This document shows, in pieces, positions 1 through 8,187 of a DNA stretch of 64,000 bases (the stretch's first letter is position 1; each line of letters starts with the position of its first letter). The stretch is from Candidatus Anammoxibacter sp. GTDB taxonomy: Bacteria > Planctomycetota > Brocadiia > Brocadiales > Anammoxibacteraceae. Location of the stretch: NCBI GenBank assembly GCA_021777105.1, contig JAIQZQ010000098.1:1-64000 (forward strand), written 5' to 3'. The notes under the pieces are model-generated. The model was not told where the DNA came from, did no database searches, and saw only the letters and a program-made list of their open reading frames with translations. The translations under genes were made by a program, and so were the position numbers.

Positions 1-498
1 TAAGAGCAAAACAAGAGCAAAAGCGGATTAACCACTAATCCTCACACATCTTCACTAATTAAAAAGCAAAAGCGACCACAGATTTCACAGATAAAAGAAC
101 ACCGATGACACAGATTAGACGGATTTACACAGATAAAAGCAGTTTACCTGTATCAAATATCTAGCATCCTGTAACCAGTGAAACTTCAAAAATTTAAAAG
201 CAAAAACAAGGGGCGAGCCAATGAAAGTTCACAAAATGATACGAAAAATACAAAGATGAATTAAGCGCTAATCTGTGTATTGCTTATCCGTCTTATTATA
301 GATAGTATATTTAAACATTTTTGAGTGAACCCTTAGCTCGTTGAATAGTTGGAATAATAGAATGTAAATTATCATGGTATAATAGTATAATTAAGACGTT
401 TATATTTGTCCGGCACAGGCATTAGCGTTAAACTATTTAGTTTTATGGTGTTTTACCTGTTTGTTGCGAAAGAACCAAAATAATGAAGAGGGCGGAAA
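1..498. other. Non-coding left flank
   Basis: No open frame here looks like a real gene. The stretch holds a degenerate CACAGAT-type repeat near 75-140 and, at 378-391, two closely spaced TATAAT hexamers that could serve as -10 boxes for the PilZ gene. I see no convincing -35 box at a proper distance from either. Confidence 0.4.
75..140. repeat. Degenerate CACAGAT-type intergenic repeat
   Basis: The words CACAGAT, ACACAGAT and GACACAGATTAGACGG recur several times within about 65 bases. Such low-complexity CACAGAT tracts are scattered between genes in many unrelated bacterial genomes. No coding capacity or function is visible. Confidence 0.45.
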
Positions 499-1185
499 AT
501 GAAAGAAAAATATATAAAAGCTGCTCAAAAATCAGATAAACTGCTTATTGATATTGGAACTGAATTAAATATTGAGTTTAAAGAGTTGGAATCCCGATTT
601 AAAAGCTCATTGTTGGGAATAGTTCCCTCTAAATATGTTATTGCTCAGATACCTGAGATTATTAGCAATGATTTTGTGGTCAAGTGCAATAGGAAAAAGG
701 GGGGGGATGTTGTTGTCAGGTATTTGTATGACGGGTCTGTTTATGGCTTTAAATCAAAATATATCGGCATAACTCCTGACCCGATAAATTTGATGATTCT
801 TCAATATCCAAATGAGATTGAGGCTTGTAATATACGAAAAGATGAGAGGGTTAACTGCATTTTACCGGGGAAATTAAAAATTGGGGAAGATGTGCAGGAT
901 GTTAGCATTCTTGATTTAAGCGCTTCAGGGTGCCAGGTTGCAATAATAAACTCAGATGTTGATCTTGAAAGGATCGGGAGTGAGTTGTCGGCAAATGATA
1001 GATTGCAGTTGTTAGTGCAGGTTCCTGGAGAAGGCAAAGGGTTGATAATGAATGCTATTCATAAAAATGTAAGGCGAGATAATTTAAGGTTAAGTGTTGG
1101 CGTTCAATTCTCAAAGCTTATGGTGGAAATACGAAAAAAGATTGACAAATTTATTGTTACGGCAAAAGAGATTCAGCATAGATAG
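499..1185 (+). CDS. PilZ-domain protein with YcgR-like N-terminal domain
   Basis: This 228-residue protein has the two hallmark motifs of a cyclic-di-GMP-binding PilZ domain: RKDER at 113-117 (RxxxR) and DLSASG at 139-144 (D/NxSxxG). The first 105 residues resemble the PilZ-N/YcgR-type domain that precedes PilZ in flagellar-brake proteins. There is no signal peptide or membrane segment, so it should act in the cytoplasm. The ATG at 499 has a purine-rich ribosome site (AAGAGGG) just upstream. It stands alone between repeats, so its output is not given by context. By family it would couple c-di-GMP level to flagellar or surface behaviour, which is inference here. Confidence 0.85.
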   Translation: MKEKYIKAAQKSDKLLIDIGTELNIEFKELESRFKSSLLGIVPSKYVIAQIPEIISNDFVVKCNRKKGGDVVVRYLYDGSVYGFKSKYIGITPDPINLMILQYPNEIEACNIRKDERVNCILPGKLKIGEDVQDVSILDLSASGCQVAIINSDVDLERIGSELSANDRLQLLVQVPGEGKGLIMNAIHKNVRRDNLRLSVGVQFSKLMVEIRKKIDKFIVTAKEIQHR

Positions 1186-1224
1186 AAAGTATTTGGGCTC
1201 AGACACAACTCGGATAAACCGGAT

Positions 1225-1290
1225 AAGTGACTAAAGTGAGCTAAAGTTAAAAGTGAACTAAAGTTTTGGTAAAAATTTTCAATTTTTGAA
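1225..1290 (+). repeat. Element S, single arm
   Basis: One arm of the element S family: AAGTGACTAAAGT followed by variants of AGTGAACTAAAGT and ending in TTTTGGTAAAAATTTTC. The same arm opens the element at 6804 and the one at about 2751. No opposing arm is seen here, so this is a solo or truncated copy next to element T. Confidence 0.6.
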
Positions 1291-1346
1291 TATCATCACT
1301 CTCCCAAACTGGGGCTTGGCAACCAGGGTTGTCAGTGATTTTAAAA

Positions 1347-1570
1347 TACCCCCTCCCCTAACCCGTCCCACAAAGGGGAGGGGAATTTGTCTTTTTAAAC
1401 TCGTTTTAGCATCAATGAACACTTGGCCGCTTGCCTGCTTTAGTGAGGATTATCCTCAAAGGGAAAAAATCACACAGTTAAAAAATTTTACCCAATCGGC
1501 AGAATATTGGAATTAAATATATACCTTTAATTCCCCCCTCCCTTGATGGGAGGGGTTAGGGGAGGGTGAT
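1347..1570 (+). repeat. Element T copy 1 (interrupted by element R)
   Basis: The ends are inverted: TACCCCCTCCCCTAACCC on the left and GGGTTAGGGGAGGGTG on the right. Between them is sequence shared with 11111-11275, including a CTCGTTTTAG segment and the AATATATACC segment before the right end. Relative to the 11-kb copy, this one carries about 50 extra bases that match element R (1414-1463), so R appears inserted within T. The right end runs directly into the ModC-like gene. Confidence 0.65.
1414..1463 (+). repeat. Element R copy 1
   Basis: A roughly 50-bp unit beginning TGAACACTTGG, with TAGTGAGGATTATCCTC in its second half. It matches units at 12221, 12274, 28505, 30443, 34813, 37644 and others. 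The family forms two short hairpins: GAGCAG/CTGCTC-like and TTATCC/GGATAA-like. This copy lies inside element T. Confidence 0.7.
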
Positions 1571-1601
1571 AGGAATTTTCAATTTAGAATCAAGACAAAT
1601 T

Positions 1602-2675
1602 ATGAAAAATCGTAGGTTGTGTATTAAATGCAGGAAGAGTTACGGGGATTTTGATTTGGATATTGATTTGGATATTGAGCCGACGTTTACCGCTATATTT
1701 GGGCCTTCGGGCACGGGCAAGACAACGGCGTTGAATTTGATATCGGGGCTGGTTCGACCGGACGCGGGGATTGTTAAGTGGGACGGGCGGGTGTTGTCGG
1801 ATTCGGGGTCTAAAAGGAGCACTCCGCCGCATAAACGGGAGATTGGCTATATTTTTCAGGACAGCAGGCTTTTTCCTCATAAATCAATTGCCTCCAATCT
1901 GAAATACGGTTGGAAACTTACGCCCAAGGCAAAGAGGCGGTTTGCGTTTGACGATGTAACAGATGTTTTGGGCCTGTCTAAATTTTTGGATCGCAAGCCG
2001 GACACTCTCTCCGGCGGGCAAAGGCAACGGGTCGCGCTTGGCATGGCGCTGCTTGCTTCGCCGGGCATGATATTGATGGATGAGCCGCTGGCGGCGCTGG
2101 ACAGGACGGCGAAGCTAAGGTTGCTTAGCTATTTAAGGGATATTCACTCTAAGTTTGATTTGCCGATTCTGTATGTTTCGCATGATTTGACTACTATTAT
2201 TAATTTTGCGCAAAACGCTATTGTGCTTCATAACGGGAAGGCGACCTATTTTGACGATGCAAGCAAGGTTTTGACGGGCAATGGGGAGATTGGAGATAAC
2301 GGCGATGTTGAAAACATTTTTCACGCTACTGTAAAGGAGCATTTTGCGGAGCGCGGCATTGTGGAGTTGGATGCCGGCGGGTTCGCGCTAACCGCGTCGG
2401 ACTCTGGCCGGCAAAAGGGTGACAATGTTTTGGTGGAGATTCCGTCGTCGGAGATTATTATCGCTGTTTCCAAACCAACGGGCATAAGCGCCAGGAACAT
2501 TATTAAGGGTAGCGTTGCGGCGATACATACTATAAGGAGACGATGTCTTGTTGATATTGATATCGGCAAACGCATCACCGCCGAGATACTTGAGGATACT
2601 AAGACTGAATTGGGGCTTGAGCCGGGATTAGAGGTTTATGTGATAATAAAGGCAAAGTGTATTCATAGTTTGTAG
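1602..2675 (+). CDS. ModC-like molybdate ABC transporter ATP-binding protein, orphan
   Basis: A 357-residue ABC ATPase with Walker A GPSGTGKTT (34-42), signature LSGGQ (136-140), Walker B DEPLAALD (160-167) and the SHD switch. A C-terminal region of about 70 residues looks like a TOBE/Mop domain, the arrangement of ModC. It would energise import of molybdate or a similar oxyanion at the inner membrane. I chose the ATG at 1602. The frame stays open back to a GTG at 1566, but that codon lies within repeat DNA and would add residues not typical of the family. No modA or modB homologue is nearby, so the permease must be encoded elsewhere or the gene is a stranded copy. Related CysA, PotA or FbpC ATPases are the alternative assignments. 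Confidence 0.75.
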   Translation: MKNRRLCIKCRKSYGDFDLDIDLDIEPTFTAIFGPSGTGKTTALNLISGLVRPDAGIVKWDGRVLSDSGSKRSTPPHKREIGYIFQDSRLFPHKSIASNLKYGWKLTPKAKRRFAFDDVTDVLGLSKFLDRKPDTLSGGQRQRVALGMALLASPGMILMDEPLAALDRTAKLRLLSYLRDIHSKFDLPILYVSHDLTTIINFAQNAIVLHNGKATYFDDASKVLTGNGEIGDNGDVENIFHATVKEHFAERGIVELDAGGFALTASDSGRQKGDNVLVEIPSSEIIIAVSKPTGISARNIIKGSVAAIHTIRRRCLVDIDIGKRITAEILEDTKTELGLEPGLEVYVIIKAKCIHSL

Positions 2676-2750
2676 GAATGCGCGGAGAGCATGGCGCAAA
2701 AGGCGAACTGCATATGGCCCATAGGTGTTAGGTCGAGAACTGTGTTAGGA

Positions 2751-2986
2751 GTGGCTAAAGTGAACTAAAGTTTAAAGTGACTAAAGTTTAGGTAAAAATC
2801 AAGGATTTTTGGCTTTTAAAAAATTACCATCTATGAGGATAACAATGAGTATAAGCAGAAAGAACATGGCTGTTAGCCTGAACCTTCTGCGTGAGCAGAA
2901 CTGAATTTAAGTTTAAATATCTAAAAATTGCTAATTTTTACCAAAACTTTAGCTCACTTTATTCACTTTAAACTTTAGTCATTTCC
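2751..2986. mobile_element. Element S copy 2 (MITE-like)
   Basis: The left arm carries GTGAACTAAAGTTTAAAGTG and CTAAAGTTTAGGTAAAAATC. The right arm carries its inverse: TTTTTACCAAAACTTTAG, then CACTTTAAACTTTAGTC. The middle contains a diverged segment related to element R (GAGCAGAACTGAA). Total length is about 235 bp with no coding capacity, which fits a non-autonomous inverted-repeat element. Confidence 0.6.
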
Positions 2987-2999
2987 AACAAGTAAATTC

Positions 3000-3032
3000 A
3001 AGCCGACCCTAAAAGTAGGCGGCTTAATTTTT
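3000..3032 (+). terminator. Terminator-like hairpin
   Basis: AAGCCG pairs with CGGCTT across a 14-nt loop and is followed by AATTTTTCC. It could end transcription arriving from the ModC-like gene. The stem is only six pairs, so support is modest. Confidence 0.4.
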
Positions 3033-3075
3033 CCATTATTCAACTTAAAAAACAATTTTTTATGGAGGTTCTCAA

Positions 3076-3570
3076 ATGGGGGACGGGTGTATATATGATT
3101 TTGAAATGAAGGATATTGACGGCAACCCGGTGAAACTTGAGGTGTATAAGGGGAGTGTGGTTTTTATTGTGAATGTGGCAAGCAAATGCGGTTTTACTTC
3201 GCAGTATAAAGGGTTGCAGGAGTTGTATGAAAAATACAAGGATAGGGGATTTGTTATACTTGGGTTTCCGGCAAACAATTTCCTTAAGCAGGAGCCGGGC
3301 TCGGAAAGCGATATAAAGGAGTTTTGCAGTCTCAATTACAACGTGACGTTTCCTATGTTCTCAAAGATATCGGTAAAGGGCAAGGAGCAGGACGGCTTTT
3401 ATAAGTTTTTAACGGAAAAGGAGACCAATCCGGGTTTTAGCGGCAAGATAAAATGGAATTTTACAAAATTCCTGATCAACCGTGAAGGCGATATTGTTGA
3501 CCGGTTTTCGCCTTTGACAAAACCGGACAGCGCTAAAGTGATTAAACGGATTGAGGCCGAGCTTGGTTGA
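3076..3570 (+). CDS. Glutathione peroxidase family (thiol peroxidase, Cys type)
   Basis: A 164-residue thioredoxin-fold peroxidase of the GPx/BtuE family. The catalytic set is present: Cys38 in SKCGFT, Gln72 in KQEPG, and Trp127-Asn128 in KWNF. Cys84 in EFCSLNYNVTFP sits where thioredoxin-dependent 2-Cys GPx enzymes keep the resolving cysteine, so reduction by thioredoxin is more likely than by glutathione. The usual NQF is NNF here (residues 67-69). No signal peptide, so it detoxifies peroxides in the cytoplasm. GGAGG lies eight bases before the ATG. A perfect hairpin follows the gene. Confidence 0.9.
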   Translation: MGDGCIYDFEMKDIDGNPVKLEVYKGSVVFIVNVASKCGFTSQYKGLQELYEKYKDRGFVILGFPANNFLKQEPGSESDIKEFCSLNYNVTFPMFSKISVKGKEQDGFYKFLTEKETNPGFSGKIKWNFTKFLINREGDIVDRFSPLTKPDSAKVIKRIEAELG

Positions 3571-3601
3571 TTGGGTGGCTAATTATTTCTTTAGCGTTCA
3601 T

Positions 3602-3646
3602 AACCAGGACAAGCCGGAATCTGGCAACTGCCGGCTTGTCCTGGTT
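3602..3646. terminator. Perfect 16-bp hairpin between convergent genes
   Basis: AACCAGGACAAGCCGG (3602-3617) is exactly complementary to CCGGCTTGTCCTGGTT (3631-3646) with a 13-nt loop. It lies between the peroxidase gene and the convergent Rpn-type gene and could act as a bidirectional terminator. There is no U-tract, so it may instead be a repeat-type hairpin. Confidence 0.55.
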
Positions 3647-3656
3647 AGGTTTAAAT

Positions 3657-4619
3657 TTAAATGTTTTGAATTTTCATTTTAAATTCATTTAAATTTTCAA
3701 CTTTGATAGCTTCATAAAACAGATTATCTAATTGGTTAATATCTAATTTGTTTATTCTGTTAACCATATATTGAGGGGCTTTACCGAATCTCGTTTTAAG
3801 CAACGCAACAATATCTCCCCTGCCTTTTTTTAGAACACCCTGTGCCACGCCCTGTTCGATCAATTTTTCTGCTGTCGTCATTATTTCTTCTCCTAATTTT
3901 TTTGATATGCCTTTTTCTACCGACTCTTTTAGCTCTTCTACGCTTAGTTCTGTAGCGCTCATTATATAGGTAATGATTGTTTCTAAAATGCTTACAATCT
4001 TTTTTTTATCTTTTATATCCTTTATTATCGAAAATATTTTATCCAATTCAACTCTTAATTCCGGATTGAATATATTTTTCATTAGTAACAACGAAGCTTT
4101 AACATTGATTGATCCTTTTATTTCGCTGTTTCTGTACTTTGCCAGGTCATAAAGGATATAAGTGAAGTCTGGAATATATTCATTAAACGCCACAGAGCCT
4201 TTTACCATCAAGTCTGAAAATTTCATGCCTATATTCCATGGTTTTTTTCCGTGATAAACTACTAGTGGAAGAATTATAGGCAATTGTAATTGTGGATGTT
4301 GGTCATTGTATTGACGCCATATTTGAACCATATACTGAAGTAATTGGAGCTGTGTTGATCTTACCGGACTGCTTTTGTGTTCAAAAAGAGCGTAAATATA
4401 TCCCTTTTCATTTTTGAAATTTATTTTGTATAGAAGATCCGAGAAGTAGCGTTGTAGATTTTTCTCTATAAAACTGCCTTTAGCTATCTCTAACTGATCG
4501 GTGTCAATTAACTTCAAAATATTTTCAGGCAAATAGTTTATTAAAAACTCTTTTGCATTCTCTTTTTTGCCGAATATTTTTTCAAAAAATGCATCATGCG
4601 GATTGTTAACTGTTTTCAT
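3657..4619 (-). CDS. Rpn-family recombination-promoting nuclease / putative transposase
   Basis: A 320-residue member of the Rpn/transposase_31 family, PD-(D/E)XK nucleases that nick or cleave DNA. Visible nuclease motifs are Asp61 in SDLLYKI and Glu80-x-Lys82 in ALFEHKSS. The motif PHDAFFEKIF near the N-terminus is typical of the family. The C-terminal part (about 250-310) contains EQGVAQGVLKKGRGDIVALL and resembles the DUF4351-type tail. The start is ATG at 4619. It is a single gene, read toward the perfect hairpin at 3602. These genes are often mobile and multi-copy; no terminal repeats are obvious here. Confidence 0.8.
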   Translation of the reverse strand: MKTVNNPHDAFFEKIFGKKENAKEFLINYLPENILKLIDTDQLEIAKGSFIEKNLQRYFSDLLYKINFKNEKGYIYALFEHKSSPVRSTQLQLLQYMVQIWRQYNDQHPQLQLPIILPLVVYHGKKPWNIGMKFSDLMVKGSVAFNEYIPDFTYILYDLAKYRNSEIKGSINVKASLLLMKNIFNPELRVELDKIFSIIKDIKDKKKIVSILETIITYIMSATELSVEELKESVEKGISKKLGEEIMTTAEKLIEQGVAQGVLKKGRGDIVALLKTRFGKAPQYMVNRINKLDINQLDNLFYEAIKVENLNEFKMKIQNI

Positions 4620-4683
4620 AGTTTAGTTGAACCATAAAATAGGCGATCTCGTTTCCCGTTTACCTGCTTCTGTCGTTTGATTT

Positions 4684-6684
4684 TTATTCGCTCTTTAATT
4701 TCTTGTAGATTGAGAACTCTCTTTCCGCTTCCTTAACTTTCCATCTTGCGCGGTAGATTGTGCCCAGGGCGAAATGGGCGTCTGGTAGTTGCGGTTCAAA
4801 GTCTATTGCCTTTTTTAGCCAGAAGACGGCGTCGTCCATGTCGCCTTTTTTGGCGAAAGAAATGCCGAGGTTGTAGTTGGCTTCAACGTATTTTGGATCA
4901 AGTTCCACTGTCCTTTTATATTGATAAACAGCGTCGTCGGCCCTTCCTTTGTAATCGTACGCAACTCCAAGGTTGTTGTGGGCTTTGGTGTAATCAGGAT
5001 TTATGGCTATGGCTTTTTCCCATTCGGAGATGGCTTCGTCAAGGTTGCCGGAGTGTCGGCGCAACAGTCCAAGGTTATAGCGGGCTTTTGCGTGATCGGG
5101 GTCAAGCTCTATGGCTTTTTGTAATTCAGCGTCGGCGTATTTTGTCATATCTTTTTCCATAAAGATTGTTCCCAGGTGGAAATGGGCCTGGGCATAGCCG
5201 GGTTGCAGCTTTATCGCCTTTTTAAATGTATCCACAGCTTTATCTATCAAGCCTTTGCCGTAATAGGCAAAACCCAGATTGTTGAGAGTCTTGTAATGGC
5301 CGGGGTTTATATCCAGCGTTATTACCCACTCCGCAATGGCCTCGTCCGGCATGCCTTTGTCGCTGTAACAATTGCCCAGCAGAAAATGGAAATGTTCGTT
5401 GTTCGGCGCTATTTCAATGCCGCCAAGCAGTGTTTCAATTGCGTTGTCCACATCCTTTCTTGCAATAAAGAGCAGGCTCAGGTTATAGCAGGCCTCCTCA
5501 TAATTTTGCCTGATTCCCATAGCTTTTTTATACGCGGCAATCGCGTCGTCAAACATGCCTTCAAGGTGTAACGCAAGGCCCATGTTTACATACGCTTTAG
5601 CGTAATCAGGTTTTAGTTGAATAGCTTTTTTAAACTCGGCTATTGCTTCGGCGCGCATATCTTTCTCCATATAGATTACGGCCAGGTTATAGAATGTTTG
5701 TTGTTGGCCGGGATTTAGCTCCGCGGCTTTTTTCAGGGCGTCGATAGCTTTGTCAAGCATGCCCATTTCATGGTAAACATTGCTGATATTGTAATATGCC
5801 TCGGCGTTGTTCGGCTCTATTGCGACCGCTTTTGTGTGCGCTTCAACGGCTTCATTAAATTGTTTGTTCTTTTGATATGCGATTGAGATGTTGTTTAACG
5901 CCCCGGTATTTTTCGGATTTAATTCGAGGGTTTTATTCCAGATGGAGATGGCGTTGTCAATATCGCCTTTGTTGAAATATGCAAGGCCCAGGTTGTAATA
6001 TGCGTCGGCAAAGGATGGGGCGAGTTTAACAGCCTCGGTGAATTCCGCGATAGATTCATCAAGCATGCCTTTGCCTAAATATGTCGCGCCAAGGTTATAA
6101 CGCGCCTCCGCGTAACCGGGGTTTGCTTTGGCCGCTTTTTTAAACTCTTCAATAGCCTCGTTTATAAGGCTTTTTTTTGTGTAAATTATGCCCAGATTGT
6201 TTAACGCGCGGCTATAATCAGGCGCGGCGTTTATGGCCTGTTTGTACGCGTTTATAGCGTCGTCCGGCAGTCCCGTCTTTGCGTATAAAACCCCAAGGTT
6301 GTAAGCCGCGGTGTGGTTGTCTGGCTCAGCGGTTAATATAGCCTTAAACGTTTCAATGGCCTTGTCGCTTTCGTTTTGTTGCGATTGAATTATGCCGATG
6401 TAAAAATGAGCGTTGATGTGATTGGCGTCAATCTTTACAACCGTTTCAAATTCATTGCCGGCTTCCTTGATTTGATTGTTGTTAAAGTAAGACAATCCAA
6501 GGTTGTAATGCGTCTCAACATTATCAGGTTTTAGCTCTTTTGCTTTTTCCAGCTCGGAAACGGCTTTTTCCAACTCGTTTTTTTTCAGCTCGTTTTGAGG
6601 CGGCGCTTCCTGCGCGAAAAGATCGCGGGCCGTAAATAAACACGCGACAATAAACAACGCAATTAAACAGACTTTTTTATACAT
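4684..6684 (-). CDS. Secreted TPR-repeat protein, about 18 repeats
   Basis: A 666-residue protein with a signal peptide (MYKKVCLIALFIVACLFTA..., probable cleavage after FA at about residue 25), then almost nothing but 34-residue tetratricopeptide repeats, about 18 in a row. They carry the YNLG/NNLG...A...Y..AI...P pattern. The start is set at the ATG at 6684 because GAGGAG lies directly before it; the open frame extends 12 codons further to 6720 without a ribosome site. TPR superhelices are protein-binding scaffolds. This one should sit in the periplasm or at the envelope, partner unknown. The repeats are similar enough that copy number may vary between strains. It has no obvious operon partner. 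Confidence 0.8.
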   Translation of the reverse strand: MYKKVCLIALFIVACLFTARDLFAQEAPPQNELKKNELEKAVSELEKAKELKPDNVETHYNLGLSYFNNNQIKEAGNEFETVVKIDANHINAHFYIGIIQSQQNESDKAIETFKAILTAEPDNHTAAYNLGVLYAKTGLPDDAINAYKQAINAAPDYSRALNNLGIIYTKKSLINEAIEEFKKAAKANPGYAEARYNLGATYLGKGMLDESIAEFTEAVKLAPSFADAYYNLGLAYFNKGDIDNAISIWNKTLELNPKNTGALNNISIAYQKNKQFNEAVEAHTKAVAIEPNNAEAYYNISNVYHEMGMLDKAIDALKKAAELNPGQQQTFYNLAVIYMEKDMRAEAIAEFKKAIQLKPDYAKAYVNMGLALHLEGMFDDAIAAYKKAMGIRQNYEEACYNLSLLFIARKDVDNAIETLLGGIEIAPNNEHFHFLLGNCYSDKGMPDEAIAEWVITLDINPGHYKTLNNLGFAYYGKGLIDKAVDTFKKAIKLQPGYAQAHFHLGTIFMEKDMTKYADAELQKAIELDPDHAKARYNLGLLRRHSGNLDEAISEWEKAIAINPDYTKAHNNLGVAYDYKGRADDAVYQYKRTVELDPKYVEANYNLGISFAKKGDMDDAVFWLKKAIDFEPQLPDAHFALGTIYRARWKVKEAEREFSIYKKLKSE

Positions 6685-6803
6685 AGCGCTCCTCCTCTTT
6701 TGAGGTTTTTGTAATTTCAAACGGTTTTTAAAGAAATTTAAAGTCTTAAGCTCAAACTGATCTCAGAAATTATACATCTATCTTTCGAGGCCAGGCAATG
6801 TTT

Positions 6804-7018
6804 AAGTGACTAAAGTGTAAAGTGAACTAAAGTGATCTAAAGTGATCTAAAGTTCATGTAAAAATTTTCAATTTTTGAATGTTTCATTTATTAAAAGTCA
6901 AAAATCTATGATTTTTTCCACCTCCAGGGATAATTCTCACTAGAGCAGACAAGCTGCTCAGTTTTCATTTTACCAAAACTTTAGTTCACTTTTAACTTTA
7001 GATAACTTTAGTCACTTG
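6804..7018. mobile_element. Element S copy 3 (MITE-like, with nested element R)
   Basis: The element starts AAGTGACTAAAG and ends with the exact inverse, CTTTAGTCACTT. Both arms contain variants of AGTGAACTAAAGT and meet a GTAAAAATTTTC / ATTTTACCAAAAC boundary. The interior holds an element R in minus orientation at 6921-6969. At about 215 bp it has no coding capacity. It is the best-preserved S copy in the window and can be used to define the ends. Confidence 0.65.
6921..6969 (-). repeat. Element R copy nested in element S
   Basis: Minus-strand copy containing GGGATAATTCTCACTAGAGC and CAAGCTGCTCAG. It lies inside the S element, next to the right arm. Confidence 0.65.
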
Positions 7019-7089
7019 CTTATTCTTCTCGCTTTATCCCCTCTTAATCAAGACGAATAATATTATATCTGAATTCAGTTTGAACTTAT

Positions 7090-7938
7090 TTAAGGTCTTT
7101 CCATTTTCGCGCCTAGTAGGTTTGTTGTAGGCGATAAAATATAGTTTTCCCGAGGGAGTGAATTATACCCGGCTTCCTGGGCCTGGTTTACAAATTTTTC
7201 ATTTTTATCATAAACATATTTAAAATCCTGGGGCGTATCAACCGGGGCCTCTATGGTCTCGGCAAAATGCCGGGCGTATATTTGTCCGTTGCCTACAAAT
7301 CCTTCAAGAGGCTCTCTCATTGCTTTGGCTGTGTCCCTTAACGGTTTTTCGCTGGAAACTGTTTGCAGTTTGTAAATCACGGTATGCAGTGGTTTGTCTA
7401 TTGCGCTCTCTTTTACATCCACACTTGCGGTTTTGAAAGACGGCTCCAGAGGCAACCACGCGGGTTCAGAGCCTTGATCCATCTTTTCCGGGCGCTCAAA
7501 CGCGGACTCGATTGTGTATTTTTCAGTGGTTGCGCGCTCAAACTCTCGAGACGGCAAATTGTTGATTAAATCGGATGCGGGGTATTCGACTCCGTTCTCA
7601 TAATCATCGCCGACAATCTTTTTAACAATAAGGTCGCCGATAAGCAGGTCGCGCAATGCTGCGTTTTTGTTCTCGCTAACTTGCAAATAATAATTTGCCG
7701 ATATAAATATTATTGCGAGCAATATGGATATTATATTGGAGATCACATTTGCCGATTGAGGCAATATTTTGCGCGTTACAACAAGGAATATGACAAACAG
7801 CGCTGAAGAAGCTCCCACCTCGATAAGCCCGGCCTGGGGCTCGCCGCGAAATGACATATAGATAAACAGCAGCGTTATTACAAAAAATGTGGCGCATAGA
7901 TAAACTATGGCGCTTTTTCCCCAGCTTTTGTCAGACAT
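7090..7938 (-). CDS. Membrane protein of unknown function
   Basis: A 282-residue protein I do not recognise. It has three hydrophobic segments in the first 85 residues (about 10-29, 38-55 and 62-84), then a long polar part of about 190 residues with no cysteine pairs, repeats or catalytic motifs that I can identify. The soluble part is most likely on one face of the inner membrane. The start is ATG at 7938. It reads toward element S and stands apart from the LOG-family gene, with a 249-bp gap between them. Confidence 0.6.
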   Translation of the reverse strand: MSDKSWGKSAIVYLCATFFVITLLFIYMSFRGEPQAGLIEVGASSALFVIFLVVTRKILPQSANVISNIISILLAIIFISANYYLQVSENKNAALRDLLIGDLIVKKIVGDDYENGVEYPASDLINNLPSREFERATTEKYTIESAFERPEKMDQGSEPAWLPLEPSFKTASVDVKESAIDKPLHTVIYKLQTVSSEKPLRDTAKAMREPLEGFVGNGQIYARHFAETIEAPVDTPQDFKYVYDKNEKFVNQAQEAGYNSLPRENYILSPTTNLLGAKMERP

Positions 7939-8187
7939 AATGAGTTTCTTGTATTTTAATTATTATGTTAAGTAAAATGCTATTCAGGCCGCCGATCCAA
8001 CGGCCGGCAGTCGACCGGGCAAATGGAGTGATGGATTTTTGGAGTGCTGGAAATCCGGTAAAGTAAGCGCAATTAAATTTCCATTACTCTATTATTCCAA
8101 TAATCCAGGCTTGCTGTTTAGATAAATGCGTTTTGGATAATCATTTCAAACCTTCTTTGCAAACATGCTGAATTAATTTACGTTTTC

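Larger units (their letters stand above)
2676..3075. other. Intergenic region with element S copy and terminator-like hairpin
   Basis: This 400-bp gap between the ModC-like gene and the peroxidase gene has no supported open frame. It is mostly filled by a full element S (2751-2986) and a small hairpin (3000-3032). Confidence 0.5.

Noticed and set aside
75..140. CRISPR array from repeated CACAGAT words
   Set aside because: Units are very short, irregular and without spacers of constant length; no cas genes are in the window.
4746..5571. Plus-strand frames across the TPR gene
   Set aside because: They are mirror frames of the TPR repeats, with repeat-derived hydrophobic text and no ribosome sites.
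6804..7018. Iterated AGTGAACTAAAGT words as a plasmid or replication origin
   Set aside because: The words form inverted arms of an element present in several copies, and there is no Rep or DnaA gene nor DnaA-box cluster nearby.
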